The notes under the pieces were generated by a model. It saw nothing but the letters and a program-made list of their open reading frames with translations, ran no database searches and was not told the DNA's origin. From Albidovulum sp. (GTDB lineage: Bacteria > Pseudomonadota > Alphaproteobacteria > Rhodobacterales > Rhodobacteraceae): a stretch of 27,491 nucleotides of DNA. The position numbers and the translations under genes are program-made. Where the stretch lies: contig JAUQYA010000033.1 of assembly GCA_030837785.1 (NCBI GenBank), forward strand, positions 1-27,491. Reading direction: 5' to 3'. The first letter of the stretch is position 1. Every line of letters begins with the position of its first letter. Of this stretch, positions 24,301-27,491 are shown piece after piece.

Positions 24301-25089
24301 TCACCCCCCGGCAAGGGCCGCGAAGACGCGATCGAGCCGGGTGGCCTCCTCCGCCGCCCCGAAGGGGGCGTTGACCAGGTAGAGGCCGGAGCCCACCATC
24401 CCGTGGCCCTCGCGGGCCGGCGGGAAGCGGACCTCGTGGCGGATCGCCCTCGGCAGGTCAGCCGCGTCGAGCGCGCCGGCCAGTCCCGTCTCCGCGCCGC
24501 TCGCCAGGAGCGGATACCAGAGCATCAGCACGCCCACGTTCCATTTCGCGTGGACCCGGCGCAGCAGCGCGGGCATCGCGGCGTAATCCTCCTTCACCTC
24601 GTAGCTCGGGTCGATCAGCATCAGCCCCCGGCGCGGCTCGGGCGGGGTGGCGGCCAGTGCGAAGGCCGGCCCGTCCTCGCGCCGGACATCGGCGCCGAAG
24701 GGCCGCATCGCTTCGACGAGTGCGGCGTATTCCCGCGGGTGAAGCTCGGCCAGCCGCATCCGGTCGCCGGGCCTGAGCGACAGCGCTGCGACGAGCGGCG
24801 AGCCGGGATAGGCGGTGGGGCCATAGCGGGCGCGCACGTCCTGCAGGATGCGGCGGTAGGGGTGGTCGGCGGAAAACAGCGCCCCGGCCCGGCCGATCCC
24901 CGCCGCCGCCTCGCCGGTCTTGGCCGCCTCGGGCGCATCGAGCCGGTAGAGCCCGCGCCCCGAATGCGTCTCGAGATAGCTGAGCGGCTTGTCCTTCTGC
25001 GTCAGATAGGCGAGCACCGCGGCCAGCATCGCGTGCTTGTGCACATCGGCGAGGTTTCCGGCATGGTAGATGTGCTGGTAGGACAGCAT
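24301..25089 (-). CDS. rlmJ: 23S rRNA (adenine-N6)-methyltransferase RlmJ
   Basis: 262-residue SAM-dependent enzyme that, in E. coli, methylates A2030 of 23S rRNA. The N-terminus MLSYQHIYHAGNLADVHKHA is diagnostic. ETHSGRGLY (40-48) is the SAM loop, and LIDPSYEVKEDY (158-169) the motif IV segment, with DPSY instead of the DPPY of the E. coli enzyme. Length is normal. It lies downstream of infC on the same strand, beyond a terminator. Confidence 0.95.
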   Translation of the reverse strand: MLSYQHIYHAGNLADVHKHAMLAAVLAYLTQKDKPLSYLETHSGRGLYRLDAPEAAKTGEAAAGIGRAGALFSADHPYRRILQDVRARYGPTAYPGSPLVAALSLRPGDRMRLAELHPREYAALVEAMRPFGADVRREDGPAFALAATPPEPRRGLMLIDPSYEVKEDYAAMPALLRRVHAKWNVGVLMLWYPLLASGAETGLAGALDAADLPRAIRHEVRFPPAREGHGMVGSGLYLVNAPFGAAEEATRLDRVFAALAGG

Positions 25090-25102
25090 GGTCCCCTCCC
25101 GA

Positions 25103-25138
25103 TGGCCCGCCTGGTGGCCCGCCTGGTGGCCCGCCTGA
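25103..25138. repeat. Three tandem copies of a 12-base unit
   Basis: TGGCCCGCCTGG repeated three times in a row, the last copy with one change (final G to A). It lies in the rlmJ 5' region, 14 bases ahead of its start codon, between it and the infC terminator. Confidence 0.85.
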
Positions 25139-25155
25139 TGGATCGCCCGGAATCG

Positions 25156-25180
25156 AAAGGCCCTCCCGCCGGGGAGGGCC
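25156..25180 (-). terminator. Intrinsic terminator of infC
   Basis: On the minus strand GGCCCTCCC-CGGC-GGGAGGGCC forms a perfect 9-bp stem followed by TTT, 22 bases after the infC stop. The T-tract is short, so termination may be partial, allowing some read-through into rlmJ. Confidence 0.7.
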
Positions 25181-25201
25181 GCCTGCGCCGGGATGGACGC
25201 C

Positions 25202-25744
25202 CTATTTCGGGCCGATCATCATCACCATCTGCCGGCCCTCGAGCTTCGGCATGTTCTCGATCTTGCCGATCTCCTCGACGTCGGCCGCCACGCGCTTCAG
25301 AAGCTCAAGGCCAAGTTCCTGGTGCGCCATCTCGCGGCCGCGAAAGCGCAGCGTGACCTTCACCTTGTCGCCCTCGCCGAGGAACTTCCTCACCGAGCGC
25401 ATCTTGACGTCATAGTCGTGGGTGTCGGTGCCGGGGCGGAACTTGATTTCCTTGATCTCGATGATCTTCTGCTTCTTGCGCGCCTCGGCTTCCTTCTTCT
25501 GCTGTTCGTACTTGAACTTGCCGAAGTCCATGATCTTGCAGACCGGCGGCACCGCGTTGGGCGAAATCTCGACGAGGTCGAGTCCGAGCTCCACTGCCAT
25601 GGCGAGTGCCCGGCCCGGCGTGACGACCCCGACGTTCTCGCCCTCGGCGCCGATCAGGCGGATCTCGGGTGCGCGGATGCGTTCGTTGATGCGGGGACCC
25701 GTGTCGCGTTGCGGCGGCGGGGCGTTGTGCGGTCTGCGGGCTAT
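25202..25744 (-). CDS. infC: Translation initiation factor IF-3, apparent ATA start
   Basis: IF-3 binds the 30S subunit and proofreads initiator tRNA and start codons. 180 residues from the proposed start: ARRPHNAPPPQRDTGPRIN, the N-domain, the lysine-rich linker KYEQQKKEAEARKKQKI and the C-domain ending MVMMIGPK. No ATG, GTG or TTG lies near the conserved N-terminus. Instead, AGAAGGA is followed after eight bases by ATA-GCC-CGC, ideal spacing for initiation at ATA (25744). A distant in-frame TTG at 25849 would overlap the -35/-10 region. Rare start codons in infC are known (AUU in E. coli) and give autoregulation, since IF-3 rejects non-AUG starts. Confidence 0.93.
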   Translation of the reverse strand: MARRPHNAPPPQRDTGPRINERIRAPEIRLIGAEGENVGVVTPGRALAMAVELGLDLVEISPNAVPPVCKIMDFGKFKYEQQKKEAEARKKQKIIEIKEIKFRPGTDTHDYDVKMRSVRKFLGEGDKVKVTLRFRGREMAHQELGLELLKRVAADVEEIGKIENMPKLEGRQMVMMIGPK

Positions 25745-25798
25745 GGCGGCGTTCCTTCTGTGGTGGCGGACAATGATCGAGCGGAGATCGAGCGGATC

Positions 25799-25821
25799 GG
25801 CGCGCAAAATAGACGCGCGCC
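25799..25821. repeat. Inverted repeat framing the infC -10 box
   Basis: GGCGCGC (25799-25805) and GCGCGCC (25815-25821) are perfect 7-base inverted arms separated by nine bases that contain the -10 hexamer of the infC promoter candidate. It could be an operator or a melting-control element. Confidence 0.5.
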
Positions 25822-25834
25822 CCCCGGCTTTCAA
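25806..25834 (-). promoter_or_regulatory. Candidate sigma-70 promoter for infC
   Basis: Minus strand TTGAAA (25834-25829; 5 of 6), a 17-base spacer, then TATTTT (25811-25806; 4 of 6). It lies about 60 bases ahead of the proposed ATA start and is the best promoter match in the window. Confidence 0.58.
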
Positions 25835-25924
25835 CCCGCAAGACTGCAAGGCCTTTCCTTTTCACGCAGATTCCCCCATACCGCAATGAGCGGCGCTCCA
25901 AGCCGTTGTTAGAGGGGCTTAATC

Positions 25925-26368
25925 ATGAACAGAACCGTTGCAATCCTCGCTGCCATCCTGGTGGTGCTCGCGGTGTGGTACTTCGGCTTCCGCAGCCAGC
26001 CTGTGGTCACGCCCGAGGCGACCACCACGACCGAGACGACGACCGCCCCGGCCACGACGACCGAGACCACCACCGCTCCGGCGACGACGACCGAGACCAC
26101 CACCGCTCCGGCGACGACGACCGAGACGACGACCGCCCCGGCCGCCACGACCGAGACGACGACGGCCCCGGCCGCCGCGGCGGGCGACATCGCCGCGCTG
26201 CTCGACCCGGCCACGTTCGATGCCGACAAGCTGATCGCGGCTGTCGACGCCTCGACGCTCGACGACGCGGCCAAGTCGACGCTGAAGACCGCCATCGAAG
26301 GTGCCCGCAACAACCCCGGCGCCGTCCAGGCGGTGATCGACCAGGTGAAGGCCGCGATGGGGATGTGA
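25925..26368 (+). CDS. Membrane-anchored protein with Thr-rich 10-residue repeats
   Basis: 147 residues, no family recognised. One N-terminal membrane helix (about 5-22, VAILAAILVVLAVWYFGF) should anchor it in the inner membrane with the rest in the periplasm. Residues 33-82 are five copies of a 10-residue unit, ATTTETTTAP, a likely extended linker. A small Ala-rich helical domain follows (87-147), with DPATFDADKLIAAVDAS and a predicted helix at the end. The start codon has only a modest ribosome-binding site (GAGGGG). It is divergent from infC and closed by a strong terminator, so it is monocistronic. A spacer across the periplasm is plausible; the function is unknown. Confidence 0.82.
   Translation: MNRTVAILAAILVVLAVWYFGFRSQPVVTPEATTTTETTTAPATTTETTTAPATTTETTTAPATTTETTTAPAATTETTTAPAAAAGDIAALLDPATFDADKLIAAVDASTLDDAAKSTLKTAIEGARNNPGAVQAVIDQVKAAMGM
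26021..26170 (+). repeat. Five tandem 30-base repeats inside the Thr-rich gene
   Basis: Period 30 bases, coding for ATTTETTTAP units. Units two and three are almost identical at the DNA level, including synonymous sites, which points to recent duplication; outer units differ mainly in third positions (ACG/ACC). Copy number is likely to vary between strains. Confidence 0.85.
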
Positions 26369-26390
26369 CCCCCGCGGCGGCAGGACATGG

Positions 26391-26417
26391 GGCCGCGCCC
26401 CTCGGGCGCGGCCTTTT
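26391..26417 (+). terminator. Intrinsic terminator of the Thr-rich gene
   Basis: Perfect 10-bp stem GGCCGCGCCC / GGGCGCGGCC with loop CTC, followed by TTTT, 22 bases after the stop codon. Confidence 0.88.
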
Positions 26418-26460
26418 CGTTTCGCCCGCCCGGTGACGGCACCGCCCGCCGCCCGGGCTC

Positions 26461-27207
26461 TCACGCGACCGGCGACGCCAGCCGGATCGGCCGTCCCGCC
26501 AGGGCGAGATGGTCGAGGAGCGCGAAGGCGAAGAGCGCCTGCCCCAGCATCTCCATCGTCTCCTCGACCAGCACGAGCAGATAATAGGCCGCACCGAAGC
26601 CGAAGGCCGCGATGGTCCCGCCCTCGATCATCTCCACCACCAGCGCGCCGCCGACGAAGATCGCCCCCGAGAGCACGAACAGCCGGGCCGTGCGGCAGGG
26701 CAGGCGGCGCAGGAAGCCGAGGCAGCCAAGCCCCACGGCGGCGGTGAAGACCGACCCCGCGATGATCCAGGGGAAGGACAGGAACCCGCCCACCTCGTAG
26801 GCCGTCCCGATCCTGTCACCGATCGCCTCATGGATCGTGACCTGTTCGTCGAGCGACAGGAACGCGAAGATCGCCGCGAGGGAAAGCCAGCAGAGTGTGG
26901 AGGTGGCCCCCCGCAGCTGGCGGTCGGCCACGCCGTTCAGCACCAGGAGCACCATGTTCATCGCGATCAGGATGACCGAGAACCAGGTCGGCACCGAACG
27001 TTCGTTGTGAAGCATGAAATAGCGCGCGGCGCGGACAAGGAGCCCGTCCGCCCCCTTCATCCCGTAGACGTAGACCGGCATCGACAAAAGGTGCAGGAAC
27101 GCCAGGACGGCGATGATCGCGGCAAGGGCAGTGAACACGTCGCGGGGGGCAATCATCACCCCGGTTTCCACCGGCCGGACCCGGGCAAAGGACAGGTCCG
27201 CGCTCAT
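26461..27207 (-). CDS. Multi-pass membrane protein with acidic/His motifs, unknown function
   Basis: 248 residues with about seven hydrophobic segments (near 24-42, 74-91, 105-118, 143-165, 176-194, 198-215 and 219-232). No named family is recognised. Polar residues fall in or beside membrane segments: LSLDEQVTIHEAIGD (117-131; Asp120, Glu121, His126, Glu127), VEMIEGG (Glu192, Glu195) and VEETMEM (Glu215, Glu216, Glu219). Such a set could bind a metal, but that is conjecture. The first ATG (27207) lacks a strong ribosome-binding site; MIAPRDVF at 27156 is an alternative start. It is convergent with the Thr-rich gene. Confidence 0.75.
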   Translation of the reverse strand: MSADLSFARVRPVETGVMIAPRDVFTALAAIIAVLAFLHLLSMPVYVYGMKGADGLLVRAARYFMLHNERSVPTWFSVILIAMNMVLLVLNGVADRQLRGATSTLCWLSLAAIFAFLSLDEQVTIHEAIGDRIGTAYEVGGFLSFPWIIAGSVFTAAVGLGCLGFLRRLPCRTARLFVLSGAIFVGGALVVEMIEGGTIAAFGFGAAYYLLVLVEETMEMLGQALFAFALLDHLALAGRPIRLASPVA

Positions 27208-27360
27208 GCCGCGGGCCTGTGACTTTGGTTGTAGATGCGCATTCTATTATCCTGGCGGCATTGATTCCTGCCGGGAACGGTAGCGCACCGCGTCGGAATC
27301 GCCAGAACCACGCCCCTCTCGCGCCGATACGCCCGCGAGCGCGGCATTGCCCCGCCGGCG

Positions 27361-27491
27361 TCAGATCCCGTCGCCGACGAAGGCCTTTTCGACGACGTAT
27401 TCGCGGGGGTCGGAATTGGCGCCCTCGCGGAGCCCGAAGCCTTCGAGCACCGCCTTGACGTCGATGTTGAAGGCGAGCGAGCCGCAGACCA
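27361..27491 (-). CDS. fpr: Ferredoxin-NADP reductase, C-terminal fragment at window edge
   Basis: The last 43 codons are visible, starting within VCGSLAFNIDVKAVLEGF and followed by GLREGANSDPREYVVEKAFV. This matches the C-terminus of bacterial ferredoxin-NADP+ reductases (Fpr): the conserved CGS nucleotide-binding loop, the GLREGAN segment and the closing EYVVEKAFVG, which stacks near the flavin. The protein would transfer electrons between NADPH and ferredoxin or flavodoxin in the cytoplasm, often under oxidative stress. The N-terminal FAD domain lies outside the window, so completeness cannot be judged. Confidence 0.85.
   Translation of the reverse strand, partial: VCGSLAFNIDVKAVLEGFGLREGANSDPREYVVEKAFVGDGI

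Noticed and set aside
26021..26170. CRISPR-like regular repeats
   Set aside because: The 30-base units are contiguous without spacers and in frame in a coding sequence; they are protein repeats.
27219..27458. 79-codon plus-strand frame near the right edge
   Set aside because: It overlaps the ferredoxin-NADP reductase C-terminus on the other strand and is Arg/Pro-rich without a ribosome-binding site.

Overview
The window looks like chromosomal DNA of a Rhodobacterales alphaproteobacterium (Rhodobacteraceae-type). The DNA is very GC-rich. Core genes appear in combinations familiar from that group (surE-pcm, radA-cvpA-purF, alr beside dnaB, pyrE/pyrC), and every recognisable product resembles this group. 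I see no tRNA, rRNA, CRISPR array, insertion sequence or phage gene. The assignment rests on gene content and remembered family features, not on a database search.

Layout. Positions 1-2073 (minus): pcm (cut by the left edge), surE and a short-chain dehydrogenase. 2192-2840 (plus): bioY with a clear terminator. 2850-6901 (minus): radA, cvpA, purF and a cysteine-rich DUF1284 protein, closely packed. 7022-10529 (minus): alr, mlaE and mlaF joined by ATGA overlaps, then a small membrane protein and a single-domain PqiA-like protein. 10616-14304 (minus): pyrC, pyrE, dnaB and a possible 47-residue protein; two DnaA-box-like sites lie in the dnaB leader. 14488-17476 (plus): a three-gene cassette with overlapping ends (Tat-exported cyclase, AhpD-like protein, GFA protein), then a DUF2189 membrane protein and a lipoprotein.

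17493-23717 is the accessory part. It holds a glycosyltransferase with two tandem GT-A-like domains, the first apparently dead; a decayed glycosyltransferase pseudogene with a large internal deletion; a DxD glycosyltransferase; a methyltransferase/alpha-beta-hydrolase-like fusion; and, on the far side, a stand-alone paralog of the hydrolase domain that has lost both the candidate serine and histidine. I infer a small system for making or modifying a surface glycan, built by repeated duplication and decay. This is the least explained part of the window.

23799-27491: DUF1203 protein (plus), rlmJ (minus), infC (minus, apparently starting at ATA), a membrane-anchored Thr-rich repeat protein (plus), a multi-pass membrane protein with acidic/His motifs (minus), and the last 43 codons of a ferredoxin-NADP reductase (minus, cut by the right edge).

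Working together: purF, pyrC and pyrE supply nucleotides near dnaB; alr and MlaEF serve the cell envelope; pcm and radA are maintenance functions; infC and rlmJ serve translation. No stretch longer than 300 bases lacks a gene. The largest spaces (about 180 bases at 12304-12486, 14305-14487 and 25745-25924) are upstream regions of genes.
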